Assembly: GCF_018283675.1 (NCBI RefSeq)
Contig: NZ_JAGVRK010000001.1
Location: 1,860,001 to 1,924,000 of the forward strand
Direction: 5' to 3'
Source: Metabacillus flavus
GTDB taxonomy: Bacteria; Bacillota; Bacilli; Bacillales; Bacillaceae
DNA length: 64,000 nucleotides
Numbering within the stretch: position 1 is the stretch's first letter; every line of letters starts with the position of its first letter. A program made the position numbers and the translations under genes. Shown here piece by piece: positions 31,359-41,730 of this stretch. Below the pieces are notes generated by a model, which did not search any database, was not told the DNA's origin, and saw nothing but the letters and a program-made list of their open reading frames with translations.

Positions 31359-32240
31359 ATGGCACGTTTTGGAAGAGTATCAACGGCAATGGTTACTCCA
31401 TTTGATTTTGCCGGTAATATAGATCTTAAGAAAACCTCTAAACTCATTGAATACTTAATTGCAAATGGAACTGATTCCATCGTAGCTGGAGGAACAACAG
31501 GTGAATCCCCGACACTGACTTTTGAGGAAAAAGCTGCATTGTTCCAGCACACCGTTAAAGAGGTAAATGGAAGAATCCCAGTAATCGCCGGTACTGGGAG
31601 CAACGATACAAGAGCCTCAATAGAATTGACAAAAAAGGCAGAAGAAGCGGGAGCAGATGCAGTCATGCTCGTCGCTCCATACTATAATAAGCCTTCACAG
31701 GAAGGAATGTATCAGCATTTTAAAGCCATTGCCGAAAGCACGAAGCTGCCGGTCATGATTTATAATGTTCCGGGCAGAACGGTCGTTAAAATGACAGCTG
31801 AAACCATCATCCGCTTATCAGAGATTCCGAACATTGTATCTGTAAAAGATGCAAGCGGCGATCTGGAAGCCATCGCGAAAGTCATTGAAAAGACGAGTGA
31901 TGACTTTGAGGTGTATTCCGGAGACGACAGCCTTACCCTGCCAATCATGGCAATCGGAGGCAATGGAATCGTATCAGTTGCATCCCATGTTATAGGCAAT
32001 GAAATGCAGCAGATGATTGAAGCCTTCGCTCAAGGCGAAGTAAAGCAGGCAGCTTCAATCCATCGCCGTATCCTTCCGGTTATGAATGAAATGTTCGCTG
32101 CTCCAAGCCCTGCACCTGTCAAAACCGCTTTACAGATTTCAGGCATGGATGTAGGACCGGTTAGACTGCCGCTTCTTGCTTTGACTGAAACAGAAAGAAA
32201 CAGTCTTATGAAAGTAATGGCAGAATTACAAAGCCAATGA
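31359..32240 (+). CDS. dapA: 4-hydroxy-tetrahydrodipicolinate synthase
   Basis: DapA condenses pyruvate and aspartate semialdehyde, the entry to diaminopimelate, lysine and dipicolinate. The 293-residue TIM-barrel protein has AGGTTGESPTL (43-53), YYNKPSQEGMY, the YNVPGRT segment with the catalytic Tyr, and the Schiff-base Lys in SVKDASGDL. The ATG at 31359 is seven bases from AAGGAG; the in-frame ATG at 31353 is too close to that site. Confidence 0.97.
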   Translation: MARFGRVSTAMVTPFDFAGNIDLKKTSKLIEYLIANGTDSIVAGGTTGESPTLTFEEKAALFQHTVKEVNGRIPVIAGTGSNDTRASIELTKKAEEAGADAVMLVAPYYNKPSQEGMYQHFKAIAESTKLPVMIYNVPGRTVVKMTAETIIRLSEIPNIVSVKDASGDLEAIAKVIEKTSDDFEVYSGDDSLTLPIMAIGGNGIVSVASHVIGNEMQQMIEAFAQGEVKQAASIHRRILPVMNEMFAAPSPAPVKTALQISGMDVGPVRLPLLALTETERNSLMKVMAELQSQ

Positions 32241-32246
32241 GTTGTT

Positions 32247-32283
32247 AGAAGCTGGCATACTATTGCCAGCTTCTTAATTTTTG
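32247..32283 (+). terminator. Intrinsic terminator after dapA
   Basis: AGAAGCTGGCA (32247-32257) and TGCCAGCTTCT (32264-32274) form a perfect 11-bp stem with a 6-base loop, followed by TAATTTTTG. Confidence 0.92.
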
Positions 32284-32473
32284 TTAAAAGTGCTGAAACA
32301 GAAGCTGTTCAGTTAATGTCGCAGCAGCTTGGATGCATCGCTTGTCTCAGCATACCAGGATATGGGCATGGCTGATGCGGTCCATTCAGAACTTACAGCA
32401 TGTATTCCGGAAGCTCCCGTTAATCTTTAGAGCTCATCAAGCTGCATCCTATTTTTAGTCTCGGCTTTTCTGC

Positions 32474-32503
32474 TTGTATTCCTTTTCACCATTCAGGTAT
32501 AAT
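32474..32503 (+). promoter_or_regulatory. Promoter of rnjB
   Basis: A -35 box TTGTAT (32474-32479), 18-bp spacer and a consensus -10 box TATAAT (32498-32503) lie about 50 bases before the rnjB start. The rest of the 32284-32473 gap shows no gene or clear structure. Confidence 0.6.
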
Positions 32504-32552
32504 GGGTCTAAGTGACGTGGAACGGGCGAGCAAAACAGGGAGGATTTCAACA

Positions 32553-34220
32553 TTGAATTCGAAACATACAGAAAATATTAAAGTGATCGCTTTAGGCGGC
32601 GTTGGGGAAATCGGCAAAAATATGTTTGTCATCGAAGTGGATGAAGACTTGTTTATTGTTGATGCCGGACTAATGCATCCTGAAGGAGAAATGCTCGGAA
32701 TTGACGTAGTGATTCCGGATATTTCGTATTTGATTGAAAACCGCAGCCGTGTGAAAGCTATGTTTTTAACTCATGGCCACGAAGAAAATATTGGCGGTGT
32801 TTTTTATGTCATGCAAAAATTATCCATTCCTGTATATGGAACGAAACTTACCCTGGCACTTGTTGTGGAAAAGCTTAAAGAATATGGAATGAAGAATCAG
32901 TCTTTGCTAAAAGAAATTGATTCCGATTCTAAAATTGAATTTGACTCCGCTGCCGTCACCTTTTTCCGAACAAACCACAGCATACCAGATTCCGTAGGGG
33001 TAGCCGTCCATACATCCCTTGGTTCAATTGTACATACCGGAGATTTTAAATTTGACCAGACTCCAACCAGCAATCATGTATCAGATATCAGCAAAATGGC
33101 TGCTTTAGGAGATGAAGGTGTTCTCTGCCTGCTTTCCGACAGCACGAATGCGGAAAAACCAGGCTACAGTGCATCCGAATCTGTGGTAGGAAGTGAAATT
33201 GCCACAGCCATGTACAATGCGGATGGCAGGGTCATCATTGCCGTATTTGCATCCAATTACAGCCGGATTCAGCACGTAATTAATGCAGCAATTGAAAATA
33301 ACCGTAAGCTTGCAATCGTCGGCAAAAACATGATGAATGTTCTTCAGACAGCTATTAAGCTGGGCTACATCCATGTGCAGGAAGATTTGATTATTCCTTT
33401 GCAGGAGCTTGAAAAACATCCCCATCATAAAATTGCCATCTTAACAACAGGAACAAACGGTGAACCGCTTGGTGCCCTGAACAGAATGGCCAGGCATTCT
33501 CATAAACAGCTGAACGTTACCGAGGGAGATACGGTGATGATTGCCGCTACACCTCTCCCAGGCCACGAACTGGAGTTTTCGAAAACAATCGACCTGCTTT
33601 ACCGGGCGGGTGCCAATGTCGTTTTTGGACAGAAGCAGGTTCATGTTTCCGGACACGGCAATCAGGAAGAATTAAAGCTGATGCTTAACTTAATGAAGCC
33701 TAAATACTTTATTCCTATCAACGGTGAGTATAAAATGCAGGTGGCCCATGGCAAACTTGCACAGCAAGTGGGAATGAATAAAAAAGAGATCCTGCTGATT
33801 GAAAAAGGGGATGTCGTTCATTTTAAAGAAAATTCGGTCCGGACAGGCTCTAAAGTCACTTCGGGGAATGTTCTGATTGATGGTTTAGGAGTTGGAGACG
33901 TAGGAAACATTGTACTCCGGGACCGCAGACTTCTTTCGCAGGATGGAATATTAATTGTTGTTGTCACCCTGGATAAAGCAAACAAGCGGGTTGTAGCAGG
34001 ACCTGAAATTATCTCCAGAGGCTTCGTTTACGTGAGAGAATCTGAAGAGCTTTTGGATAAATCGGCCCTCATTGTAAAAGAAATTGCTGATAAATGCATG
34101 AAGGATCGTTTAATCGAATGGTCATCTCTCAAGCTGAATATCAGGGAAGCGTTAAATCAATATCTGTATGAGCGTACAAAGCGCCGTCCGATGATTCTTC
34201 CGATTATCATGGAAGTTTAA
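32553..34220 (+). CDS. rnjB: Ribonuclease J2
   Basis: RNase J2 is a beta-CASP metallo-beta-lactamase-fold nuclease that partners RNase J1 in mRNA turnover and rRNA maturation. At 555 residues it matches B. subtilis RnjB. It begins NIKVIALGGVGEIGKNMFVIE and has the MBL motif as THGHEENIGG, where RNase J1 has HGHEDHIGG. Loss of the Asp and second His is typical of J2 and fits its weak activity. The start is TTG at 32553 behind GGGAGGA; an upstream open extension lacks a ribosome site and overlaps the predicted promoter. Confidence 0.94.
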   Translation: MNSKHTENIKVIALGGVGEIGKNMFVIEVDEDLFIVDAGLMHPEGEMLGIDVVIPDISYLIENRSRVKAMFLTHGHEENIGGVFYVMQKLSIPVYGTKLTLALVVEKLKEYGMKNQSLLKEIDSDSKIEFDSAAVTFFRTNHSIPDSVGVAVHTSLGSIVHTGDFKFDQTPTSNHVSDISKMAALGDEGVLCLLSDSTNAEKPGYSASESVVGSEIATAMYNADGRVIIAVFASNYSRIQHVINAAIENNRKLAIVGKNMMNVLQTAIKLGYIHVQEDLIIPLQELEKHPHHKIAILTTGTNGEPLGALNRMARHSHKQLNVTEGDTVMIAATPLPGHELEFSKTIDLLYRAGANVVFGQKQVHVSGHGNQEELKLMLNLMKPKYFIPINGEYKMQVAHGKLAQQVGMNKKEILLIEKGDVVHFKENSVRTGSKVTSGNVLIDGLGVGDVGNIVLRDRRLLSQDGILIVVVTLDKANKRVVAGPEIISRGFVYVRESEELLDKSALIVKEIADKCMKDRLIEWSSLKLNIREALNQYLYERTKRRPMILPIIMEV

Positions 34221-34284
34221 AACATAACTTTGTCAAAGCCAAATGCTGAATCAGCAGGCAGCCTTAACAGAGCATAAAACACAG

Positions 34285-34319
34285 GAAGAAGACCGCAGCT
34301 GCCGGTCTTCTTCTTTTTC
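34285..34319 (+). terminator. Intrinsic terminator after rnjB
   Basis: GAAGAAGACCG (34285-34295) and CGGTCTTCTTC (34303-34313) form an 11-bp stem with a 7-base loop, followed by TTTTTC. Confidence 0.92.
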
Positions 34320-34387
34320 GGCTGCTGTATGAAATCAATGTCTTCTCTGCATAATAAGACCATATTTAAGAAAGGCAGGAGAACCGT

Positions 34388-35155
34388 ATGGCATTTTCAA
34401 ATGAGCATCAGGAATACAGAAGCACAAACGATCAGTCTGAGCAATCGGAGAAGCAGGATGAAAAGCAAGGCTCCCTGACCGAAAAAATACAGCAGCTTGG
34501 ACAAACAAATATACCTCAAATGTCACAGGAAACGAACATCCACTGCTTGACTATTGTGGGGCAGATCGAGGGGCACATTCAGCTCCCGCCCCAAAATAAA
34601 ACAACGAAATATGAGCATGTGATTCCGCAAATTGTTGCTATTGAACAGAATCCGAAAATTGAAGGCTTGCTCGTGATATTAAATACGGTAGGGGGAGATG
34701 TTGAAGCGGGTCTTGCCATAGCTGAAATGCTAGGTTCTCTATCCAAACCTACCGTATCCATTGTTTTAGGGGGCGGTCATTCGATTGGGGTTCCAATTGC
34801 CGTATCCTGCACCCATTCTTTTATTGCTGAAACAGCTACAATGACAATCCATCCCGTCCGTTTAACGGGGCTTGTGATTGGCGTTCCGCAAACCTTTGAG
34901 TATCTTGATAAAATGCAGGACCGCGTTGTAAACTTCGTAACGAAGCATTCAAATATTTCAGAAGAAAAATTTAAAGAGCTAATGTTCTCAAAAGGGAATC
35001 TGACGCGGGATATCGGTACAAATGTCGTTGGTACTGACGCAGTGGAATACGGACTCATTGATGCGGTTGGCGGAGTCGGATCGGCTATAAAGAAGCTGAA
35101 TGAGCTGATTGAGCAAAATAAAGGGAATGATCAAGAGGAGCAGGTGCTGCAATGA
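34388..35155 (+). CDS. tepA: ClpP-like serine protease TepA
   Basis: This 255-residue protein of the ClpP/SppA-type serine protease fold was first described in B. subtilis as translocation-enhancing and is also called YmfB. It has a hydrophilic N-terminal tail, then [24 protein letters not shown], the likely nucleophile Ser in [11 protein letters not shown] and a His in MTIHPVR. It has no signal peptide, so it acts in the cytoplasm. It overlaps ylzJ by 4 bp. Confidence 0.92.
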   Translation: MAFSNEHQEYRSTNDQSEQSEKQDEKQGSLTEKIQQLGQTNIPQMSQETNIHCLTIVGQIEGHIQLPPQNKTTKYEHVIPQIVAIEQNPKIEGLLVILNTVGGDVEAGLAIAEMLGSLSKPTVSIVLGGGHSIGVPIAVSCTHSFIAETATMTIHPVRLTGLVIGVPQTFEYLDKMQDRVVNFVTKHSNISEEKFKELMFSKGNLTRDIGTNVVGTDAVEYGLIDAVGGVGSAIKKLNELIEQNKGNDQEEQVLQ

Positions 35156-35376
35156 TTCTGTATACGATGATGCCCCAGGAGCTCATTTTTGCAGAAAACG
35201 GAAGTGAAGCTCCATCAGAAAAAATGGCGGTAGTCAATGGAGTGGAAATGATCGTGCGGCCATGTGATGACCAATCTTATGAGGTAGTCCGGCTGCTTAG
35301 CAGCAACCCGAATCATTACCTGCAAAGTGAGTGCATGCCTGGACAAAAAATCAGATCCAGCATGGTGGTATTCTAG
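35152..35376 (+). CDS. ylzJ: YlzJ-like small protein
   Basis: This 74-residue protein of the YlzJ family begins [16 protein letters not shown], with a conserved short segment [15 protein letters not shown]. It is found after tepA in Bacillus and its function is unknown. ATG overlaps the tepA stop (ATGA) with CAGGTGC as ribosome site. Confidence 0.88.
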   Translation: MILYTMMPQELIFAENGSEAPSEKMAVVNGVEMIVRPCDDQSYEVVRLLSSNPNHYLQSECMPGQKIRSSMVVF

Positions 35377-35420
35377 TCTGAAACAGCGTATTCTATGGTA
35401 TACTGTAGCTAATCGAAATG

Positions 35421-35447
35421 GGCAGCCCTCTTGAAGGCTGCTTTCTT
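35421..35447 (+). terminator. Hairpin terminator after ylzJ
   Basis: GCAGCC (35422-35427) and GGCTGC (35436-35441) form a stem with an 8-base loop, followed by TTTCTT. Confidence 0.7.
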
Positions 35448-35611
35448 CGTTGGGTAAGAAACTTCAGCTGAATTTTTCGAATTTCATTTTCTTCCAGTTC
35501 CTGTACGCAGTCCGGCAGTTTTAGCGGCGGCATGTATTTATGAACTATTTATTTGTTTGCGGATGAAAACAATCCGCAGCCCCAATTTATTGAATGATTA
35601 CAGGTGATCGA

Positions 35612-37951
35612 ATGGCAAAAAAGAAACGGCGTCAGCAAAAGAAAAGCTCCGGCAGACCAGTCTTCAAATATGAACTGGCCGGCTTAGGAATGACGGCAGC
35701 ATCCATTATTGCAATGGCCAAGCTGGGCATTGCCGGGATGGCCATTGTCCAATTTTTCCGGTTTTTTGCAGGAGAGTGGCATATCCTCTTTCTGATTGGA
35801 CTCGGAGCGGCAGGAATTTATGTTTTTTGGTACAAAAAAAGACCTCCATTCTCATCGAGAAGAATGATCGGGATTTATTTAATTACCTTAGCGCTTCTGC
35901 TGCTAACACACATAAGCTTATTTGAAGCGGTGCTGGCACGGGGAGAAGCAGGATCCTCAAGTGTAATTCGGAATACATGGGAACTGTTTGCGATGGAGCT
36001 TAAAGGCGAAAGTGTTACCCGGGATCTAGGTGGAGGAATGATTGGCGCATTGTTGTTTGCAGCATCCTATTTTCTGTTTGCAGCAGCTGGTTCCAAATTG
36101 ATTGCAGCGGGCATGATTGTGGCCGGTATTTTGCTTATCACAGATAAATCCCTCCAAGAAACGTTATTTAAATTGTTTGGTCCTGTCTTTACATTTTTCA
36201 AAAAGCAATTCGCGGCCTTTATTCAAGATATGCGTAAGCTTCCTAAATCCTTTAAAAAGAAAAAAAGAAAACCCTCTATGCCTGCGGAAAAGAAGACTCG
36301 CAGGTCGAAAGAAGATACTGATGAGCCGGAAATTGAAGCCTATGAACCGATAAGCAGGTACGATGAGGATTCAGAGCCCATTATTTCAAGCTTTGCAGAT
36401 CGTGTTGAAAGGGAGGAGACAGCCCCTGAACCTCCTCCTGAAGCTGCCGCTGAGAAAGGTACAGGTGTGGATCCTGAACCGGTGCCGGGAATTCAAATCA
36501 GCTTCTCGGAAGTTGAAAACAAAGATTATAAGCTGCCTCCTGTCTCATTGTTAAAACAGCCTCAGCACAATGGACAGCAGACTGACAAAAAGAACATTTA
36601 TGAAAATGCAAGGAAACTTGAAAGAACCTTTCAAAGCTTTGGAGTCAAAGCGAAGGTTACCCAGGTTCATCTTGGTCCAGCAGTAACCAAATATGAAGTA
36701 TATCCGGATACTGGTGTGAAGGTCAGCCGGATTGTTAATTTAAGTGATGATCTGGCATTGGCGCTTGCCGCAAAGGATATTAGGATTGAAGCACCGATTC
36801 CCGGGAAATCGGCGATCGGCATTGAAGTTCCTAATTCTGAGGTTGCGATGGTTTCGCTTCGGGAGGTTATAGACAATAACGTGAATGACCGGCCTGATGC
36901 GAAGCTGCTAATAGGTCTGGGCCGTGATATTTCAGGTGAAGCCGTGCTTGCTGAAATGAATAAAATGCCGCATTTGCTCGTAGCCGGATCAACGGGCAGC
37001 GGGAAAAGTGTATGCATAAATGGCATTATTACAAGCATTTTGATGAGAGCTAAGCCTCATGAAGTGAAAATGATGATGATCGATCCGAAAATGGTTGAGC
37101 TGAATGTTTATAACGGAATTCCGCATCTGCTTGCTCCCGTTGTAACAGACCCGAAAAAAGCGTCTCAGGCTCTGAAAAAAGTGGTAAATGAGATGGAAAG
37201 AAGGTATGAGCTTTTTTCCCATACCGGAACAAGAAATATTGAAGGGTATAACGAAAATATTAGAAGAATCAACACAGAAGAAGGGGAAAAACAGCCTGAG
37301 CTTCCTTATATTGTGGTCATCGTTGATGAACTTGCAGACTTAATGATGGTCGCTTCTTCCGACGTTGAGGATTCCATCACAAGACTTTCCCAAATGGCAA
37401 GGGCCGCTGGGATCCATTTAATAATTGCCACTCAAAGACCGTCTGTAGACGTTATTACAGGGGTAATAAAAGCGAATATTCCATCACGGATCGCCTTCAG
37501 CGTCTCTTCTATGACGGATTCCCGTACCATATTGGATATGGGAGGCGCGGAAAAGCTTCTCGGAAGAGGGGACATGCTCTTCCTGCCTGTCGGGGCATCC
37601 AAGCCAGTACGCGTTCAGGGTGCTTTTTTATCAGACAATGAAGTAGAAGAAGTAGTAAACTTTGTCATTGGCCAGCAAAAAGCACAATATCAGGAAAATA
37701 TGATTCCGACCGAAACTGCTGAAACAGCAAGCGATGTGAATGATGATCTGTATGAAGAAGCTGTTCAGCTGGTGGTCGATATGCAGACAGCCTCGGTCTC
37801 AATGCTGCAGAGAAGGTTCCGCGTCGGTTATACAAGGGCCGCAAGACTGATAGACGCCATGGAAGAACGTGGAGTTGTAGGACCTTATGAGGGGAGCAAA
37901 CCACGGGAAGTTTTGATGAGCAAAGGACAGCATGATGAAATGAGTTCATAA
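35612..37951 (+). CDS. spoIIIE: DNA translocase SpoIIIE (FtsK family)
   Basis: SpoIIIE pumps the chromosome into the forespore across the sporulation septum and clears DNA trapped in division septa. The 779-residue protein has about four N-terminal membrane segments (residues 20-180), a charged, Pro/Glu-rich linker, and the motor domain with Walker A GSTGSGKS near residue 460 and Walker [13 protein letters not shown]. The C-terminal gamma winged helix ([23 protein letters not shown]) reads SRS sequences. An in-frame ATG at 35594 lacks a ribosome site. The C-terminus is almost identical to the B. subtilis protein. Confidence 0.97.
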   Translation: MAKKKRRQQKKSSGRPVFKYELAGLGMTAASIIAMAKLGIAGMAIVQFFRFFAGEWHILFLIGLGAAGIYVFWYKKRPPFSSRRMIGIYLITLALLLLTHISLFEAVLARGEAGSSSVIRNTWELFAMELKGESVTRDLGGGMIGALLFAASYFLFAAAGSKLIAAGMIVAGILLITDKSLQETLFKLFGPVFTFFKKQFAAFIQDMRKLPKSFKKKKRKPSMPAEKKTRRSKEDTDEPEIEAYEPISRYDEDSEPIISSFADRVEREETAPEPPPEAAAEKGTGVDPEPVPGIQISFSEVENKDYKLPPVSLLKQPQHNGQQTDKKNIYENARKLERTFQSFGVKAKVTQVHLGPAVTKYEVYPDTGVKVSRIVNLSDDLALALAAKDIRIEAPIPGKSAIGIEVPNSEVAMVSLREVIDNNVNDRPDAKLLIGLGRDISGEAVLAEMNKMPHLLVAGSTGSGKSVCINGIITSILMRAKPHEVKMMMIDPKMVELNVYNGIPHLLAPVVTDPKKASQALKKVVNEMERRYELFSHTGTRNIEGYNENIRRINTEEGEKQPELPYIVVIVDELADLMMVASSDVEDSITRLSQMARAAGIHLIIATQRPSVDVITGVIKANIPSRIAFSVSSMTDSRTILDMGGAEKLLGRGDMLFLPVGASKPVRVQGAFLSDNEVEEVVNFVIGQQKAQYQENMIPTETAETASDVNDDLYEEAVQLVVDMQTASVSMLQRRFRVGYTRAARLIDAMEERGVVGPYEGSKPREVLMSKGQHDEMSS

Positions 37952-37982
37952 ACAGAAGGGGAATCCCTTCTGTTTCTTTATG
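37951..37982 (+). terminator. Intrinsic terminator after spoIIIE
   Basis: AACAGAAGGG (37951-37960) and CCCTTCTGTT (37965-37974) form a 10-bp stem with a GAAT loop, followed by TCTTTA. The stem begins at the last base of the stop codon. Confidence 0.9.
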
Positions 37983-38121
37983 TCTTTGTTTACATAATAA
38001 TATTATCTTTAGTATTAAGCTTGAGTAAATAGTATTACGAGAATTCGACAAAATTATTAAAATTTTTATTTATTTATTAATTGAAACATGATATATTATT
38101 TTCGATTAGTAAAGGTTAAAC

Positions 38122-38135
38122 ATCAGATGTCTGAT
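38122..38135. promoter_or_regulatory. Palindromic operator candidate upstream of the GntR gene
   Basis: ATCAGA-TG-TCTGAT is a perfect 6-bp inverted repeat located 23 bases before the start of the GntR/HutC-family gene, in its 5' region. GntR-family regulators bind short palindromes of this size, so autoregulation is likely but unproven. Confidence 0.5.
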
Positions 38136-38157
38136 CTTTATAAAACGGAGGCTTGTC

Positions 38158-38883
38158 ATGAGCATTAAATCAGACAATCGACATCTGTATTTGCAGGTGA
38201 TAGATCGAATAAAAGAAGATATCAAAAAAGGTGTTTATAAAGAAAAGGAAAAACTCCCTTCAGAATTTGACCTGGCAAAAAATCTGGGTGTAAGCAGGGC
38301 AACACTTAGGGAGGCACTTAGAATTCTAGAAGAAGAAAATGTTGTCATCAGACGCCATGGTGTAGGGACATTTGTCAATTCAGTTCCTCTTTTCAGTTCG
38401 GGAATTGAGCAGCTGAACAGTGTAACAGCTATGATCATGCAAGGGGGAAAGGCTCCGGGAACGATTTTTTTATCCTCTTCCATCGTCGGACCCACTGATG
38501 AAGATGCACAGCGCTTCGGCATCGCTGATGACGAAGAGATTTTCCAAATGGAAAGGGTGCGGACTGCAAATGGAGAACCGGTCGTATATTGTCTGGACAA
38601 AATTCCAGGGAAGCTTCTCCCGAAAGATTTGATTCATGACAGTGAATCTTTGTTTGACCTCCTTGAGAAAAAGACGGACAGCATAATCGGCCACGCAATT
38701 ACCGCCATTGAGCCGATTGGCTATCACGATAAGATTTCACCGCTTTTAAACTGCGATCCAGAAACAGCTCTGCTGCTTCTTAAACAAATGCATTATGATC
38801 TGCAGGACCGCGCAGTTTTATACTCACTAAACTACTTTAGAGCCGATATGTTTTCCTTCCACGTTGTCAGAAAAAGAAACTAG
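38158..38883 (+). CDS. ymfC: GntR-family (HutC subfamily) regulator YmfC
   Basis: This is a transcription factor of 241 residues. The N-terminal winged helix is clear ([45 protein letters not shown]). The rest is a UTRA ligand-binding domain (about 90-235), the HutC type that senses small metabolites. It stands 98 bp before the bmpA lipoprotein gene of a nucleoside importer, suggesting that it controls nucleoside uptake in response to a related ligand (inference). A palindrome before its own start could be its operator. CGGAGGC precedes the ATG. Confidence 0.9.
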   Translation: MSIKSDNRHLYLQVIDRIKEDIKKGVYKEKEKLPSEFDLAKNLGVSRATLREALRILEEENVVIRRHGVGTFVNSVPLFSSGIEQLNSVTAMIMQGGKAPGTIFLSSSIVGPTDEDAQRFGIADDEEIFQMERVRTANGEPVVYCLDKIPGKLLPKDLIHDSESLFDLLEKKTDSIIGHAITAIEPIGYHDKISPLLNCDPETALLLLKQMHYDLQDRAVLYSLNYFRADMFSFHVVRKRN

Positions 38884-38980
38884 AAATTAAAACTTTTAGG
38901 AGGTGATGAAGGACAGGCTCTCTGCTTTACATTCTAAAGTTTCGCAATATTCTATTCATAATTACGGGGGGAAATACAAC

Positions 38981-40036
38981 ATGAAAAAATGGGGTTTAGC
39001 TTTATCAGCTGTTCTGGCAGCAGGAACAATACTTGGGGCTTGCGGAAATAAATCTGCAGAAACGGGCGGAAAAGCAAGCGATTTCACAGTGGCAATGGTA
39101 ACGGATGTCGGCGGTGTAGATGATAAGTCATTTAACCAATCTGCATGGGAAGGTATTCAGGGTTTCGGTGAAGACAACAACATGGAAAAGGGAAACAAAG
39201 GCTTTAACTACCTGCAATCCAAAAATGACGGCGACTATGTTACAAACTTGAACACACTTGTGCGTCAAAAGTATGACTTGATTTACGGGATCGGCTACAA
39301 GCTTCAGCCGGCCATTGAGGAGATTGCCGATCAGCAAAAGAAAACGAATTTTGCCATCGTTGATAGTGTTGTAGAAAAAGATAATGTTGCGAGCATCGTG
39401 TTTAAAGAGAATGAAGGTTCCTTCCTTGTTGGAGTAGTAGCTGGTCTTACTACGAAAACAAATAAAGTTGGCTTCGTTGGAGGTATGGAAGGTGAACTGA
39501 TCGGAAAATTTGAAGCCGGCTTCGTCGAAGGGGTTAAGGCGGTAAATCCTGAAGCGACTGTTGATGTTCAGTATGCAGGTGCATTTGACAAGGCGGATAA
39601 AGGGAAAGCCATTGCCTCATCCATGTACGGTTCTGGAGCAGACATCATCTACCATGCTGCGGGTGCAACAGGAAACGGTGTTTTCTCAGAAGCAATCGAC
39701 CTTAAGAAAAAAGATCCAGCACGCGAGCTTTATGTAATCGGTGTGGATAAAGACCAAAGCGAAGAAGGAAAAGGCACGTCTAAAGATGGCAAAGAATTCA
39801 ACATCACTCTTACATCCATGGTAAAACGTGTAGACGTTGCAGTTAAAGACCTTGCTGAAAAAGCGAAAAACAATGAATTCCCTGGCGGAGAAGTCATCAG
39901 CTATGGTTTAGATCAAGACGCAATTTCTGTAGCAAAAGGCGATAATGTTTCTGAAGATGTAATGAAAAAAGTAGACGAGTATAAAGAAAAAATCAGCAAG
40001 GGCGAAATCAAAGTTCCAACTGCCCCTGCGAAATAA
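38981..40036 (+). CDS. bmpA: BMP-family nucleoside-binding lipoprotein
   Basis: This is the extracellular substrate-binding lipoprotein of the importer encoded downstream; BMP/PnrA proteins bind purine nucleosides, and the B. subtilis counterpart NupN/YufN serves guanosine uptake. The 351-residue protein has a lipoprotein signal ending LGAC with Cys21, followed by [20 protein letters not shown], the family signature. The ATG at 38981 behind GGGGGGAAA starts the signal peptide; an upstream open extension would spoil it. A terminator separates it from nupO. Confidence 0.92.
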   Translation: MKKWGLALSAVLAAGTILGACGNKSAETGGKASDFTVAMVTDVGGVDDKSFNQSAWEGIQGFGEDNNMEKGNKGFNYLQSKNDGDYVTNLNTLVRQKYDLIYGIGYKLQPAIEEIADQQKKTNFAIVDSVVEKDNVASIVFKENEGSFLVGVVAGLTTKTNKVGFVGGMEGELIGKFEAGFVEGVKAVNPEATVDVQYAGAFDKADKGKAIASSMYGSGADIIYHAAGATGNGVFSEAIDLKKKDPARELYVIGVDKDQSEEGKGTSKDGKEFNITLTSMVKRVDVAVKDLAEKAKNNEFPGGEVISYGLDQDAISVAKGDNVSEDVMKKVDEYKEKISKGEIKVPTAPAK

Positions 40037-40050
40037 ACCTGACTGCTGGA

Positions 40051-40080
40051 AAGGCTAGATCTTCTTCTAGCCTTTTTTTA
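40051..40080 (+). terminator. Terminator between bmpA and nupO
   Basis: AAGGCTAGA (40051-40059) and TCTAGCCTT (40066-40074) form a 9-bp stem with a 6-base loop, followed by TTTTTTA. Partial read-through would yield more binding protein than transporter. Confidence 0.88.
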
Positions 40081-40148
40081 AGCCAAGATCACTGAAAGAA
40101 CCATGTAAATCTCCGTCTGAAAGTCCATTTGCGAGATAAATAGATTTT

Positions 40149-40162
40149 CAGATGGGGATCTG
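40149..40162. promoter_or_regulatory. CAGAT palindrome before nupO
   Basis: CAGAT-GGGG-ATCTG is a perfect 5-bp inverted repeat 39 bases before the nupO start. It shares the CAGAT half-site with the palindrome ahead of ymfC. It could be a regulator site or a small mRNA hairpin. Confidence 0.35.
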
Positions 40163-40200
40163 CATTCAAGCTGTCCATCATGATAAAGGAGTGAAGCAAC

Positions 40201-41730
40201 ATGGATTATGTAATCGAAATGCTTGGGATCCGCAAAGAGTTTCCGGGAATTGTCGCAAATAACAACATCACCCTGCAAGTAGAAAAGGGCGAAATACACG
40301 CTTTGCTCGGGGAAAATGGAGCAGGTAAATCGACCCTCATGAACGTATTGTTCGGCTTGTATCAGCCTGAAAAAGGTGAAATTCGTGTTAATGGCAAAAA
40401 AGTTGATATTACGAATCCTAATATAGCAAATGATCTGGGAATAGGTATGGTACACCAACATTTTATGCTTGTCAATAACTTTACAGTTACTGAAAATATT
40501 ATTCTCGGAAACGAACCATCGAAAATGGGGAAAACAAATCTAAAAGAAGCGGAAAAGCAGGTTCGGGAAATTTCTGAACGATACGGTCTTGCCGTGGATC
40601 CGTCTGCAAAAATTTCGGATATTTCTGTCGGAATGCAGCAGCGAGTGGAAATTCTGAAAACCCTGTACAGGGGAGCCGAAATCCTGATTTTTGACGAACC
40701 GACGGCTGTCCTGACTCCTCAGGAAATTAAAGAACTGATTTCAATTATGAATGCGCTTATAAAGGAAGGAAAATCCATTATCCTTATTACTCATAAGCTG
40801 AAAGAAATTATGGAAGTGTGCCACAGGGTAACCGTCATCCGTAAAGGAGAAGGGATTGGAACAGTTAAGGTTTCTGAAACTAATCCGAATGAATTGGCAT
40901 CATTAATGGTTGGCCGGGAAGTCCTTTTTACTACAGATAAAACGCCTGCTCTTCCTAAGGAAACCGTTCTTGAAGTAAAGGACCTGGTTGTAAAGGATGC
41001 AAGAATGGTTACGGCTATTAATTCACTTTCATTGGAAGTGAAAGCTGGAGAAATCGTCGGGATAGCCGGAGTGGATGGAAATGGACAGAGCGAGCTGATT
41101 GAGGCAATTACCGGTTTGAAAAAGCATGAATCAGGTTCTATCCATTTAAATGGGAAGGACATTGGACGATTAACTCCGAGAAAAGTAGCTGAATCCGGAG
41201 TGGGCCATATTCCACAGGATCGTCATAAGCATGGACTGGTTCTTGATTTTGCAATTGGCGAGAATATGGTGCTCCAGACATATCATCAAAAGCCGTACTC
41301 TAATTCAGGCATTCTCAATTTTAAAGAAATTTATAAAAAGGCGGAGCAGCTTATTAAAGAGTTTGACGTAAGGACACCGAGTTCATCTACACCTGCAAGA
41401 GCCCTTTCCGGCGGAAATCAGCAGAAGGCCATTATCGGGCGGGAAGTGGACAGGGATCCGGATCTTTTGATTGCTGCACAGCCAACTCGGGGACTTGATG
41501 TTGGGGCGATTGAATTTATCCATAAACGCCTGATTGAACAGCGTGATAAAGGAAAGGCGATCTTGCTGATTTCCTTTGAATTGGATGAAATCATGAACGT
41601 AAGTGACAGGATCGCGGTTATCTATGAAGGGAAAATTGTGGCTATTGTAAAACCGGAGGAAACTACGGAGCAGGAGCTTGGACTCTTGATGGCCGGAAGC
41701 AAGCTGAAGGGAGAAGGTGTAGCACCATGA
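40201..41730 (+). CDS. nupO: Nucleoside ABC transporter ATP-binding protein
   Basis: This is the ATPase of the importer, 509 residues with two fused nucleotide-binding domains as in sugar and nucleoside transporters. The first has Walker A GENGAGKST, signature ISVGMQQRVEI and Walker B LIFDEPTAVL. The second has a degenerate Walker A (GVDGNGQSEL) but a full signature LSGGNQQKAIIGRE, as usual for this family; its Walker B region reads DLLIAAQPTRGLD. AAAGGAGTG precedes the ATG. It overlaps nupP by 4 bp. Confidence 0.93.
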   Translation: MDYVIEMLGIRKEFPGIVANNNITLQVEKGEIHALLGENGAGKSTLMNVLFGLYQPEKGEIRVNGKKVDITNPNIANDLGIGMVHQHFMLVNNFTVTENIILGNEPSKMGKTNLKEAEKQVREISERYGLAVDPSAKISDISVGMQQRVEILKTLYRGAEILIFDEPTAVLTPQEIKELISIMNALIKEGKSIILITHKLKEIMEVCHRVTVIRKGEGIGTVKVSETNPNELASLMVGREVLFTTDKTPALPKETVLEVKDLVVKDARMVTAINSLSLEVKAGEIVGIAGVDGNGQSELIEAITGLKKHESGSIHLNGKDIGRLTPRKVAESGVGHIPQDRHKHGLVLDFAIGENMVLQTYHQKPYSNSGILNFKEIYKKAEQLIKEFDVRTPSSSTPARALSGGNQQKAIIGREVDRDPDLLIAAQPTRGLDVGAIEFIHKRLIEQRDKGKAILLISFELDEIMNVSDRIAVIYEGKIVAIVKPEETTEQELGLLMAGSKLKGEGVAP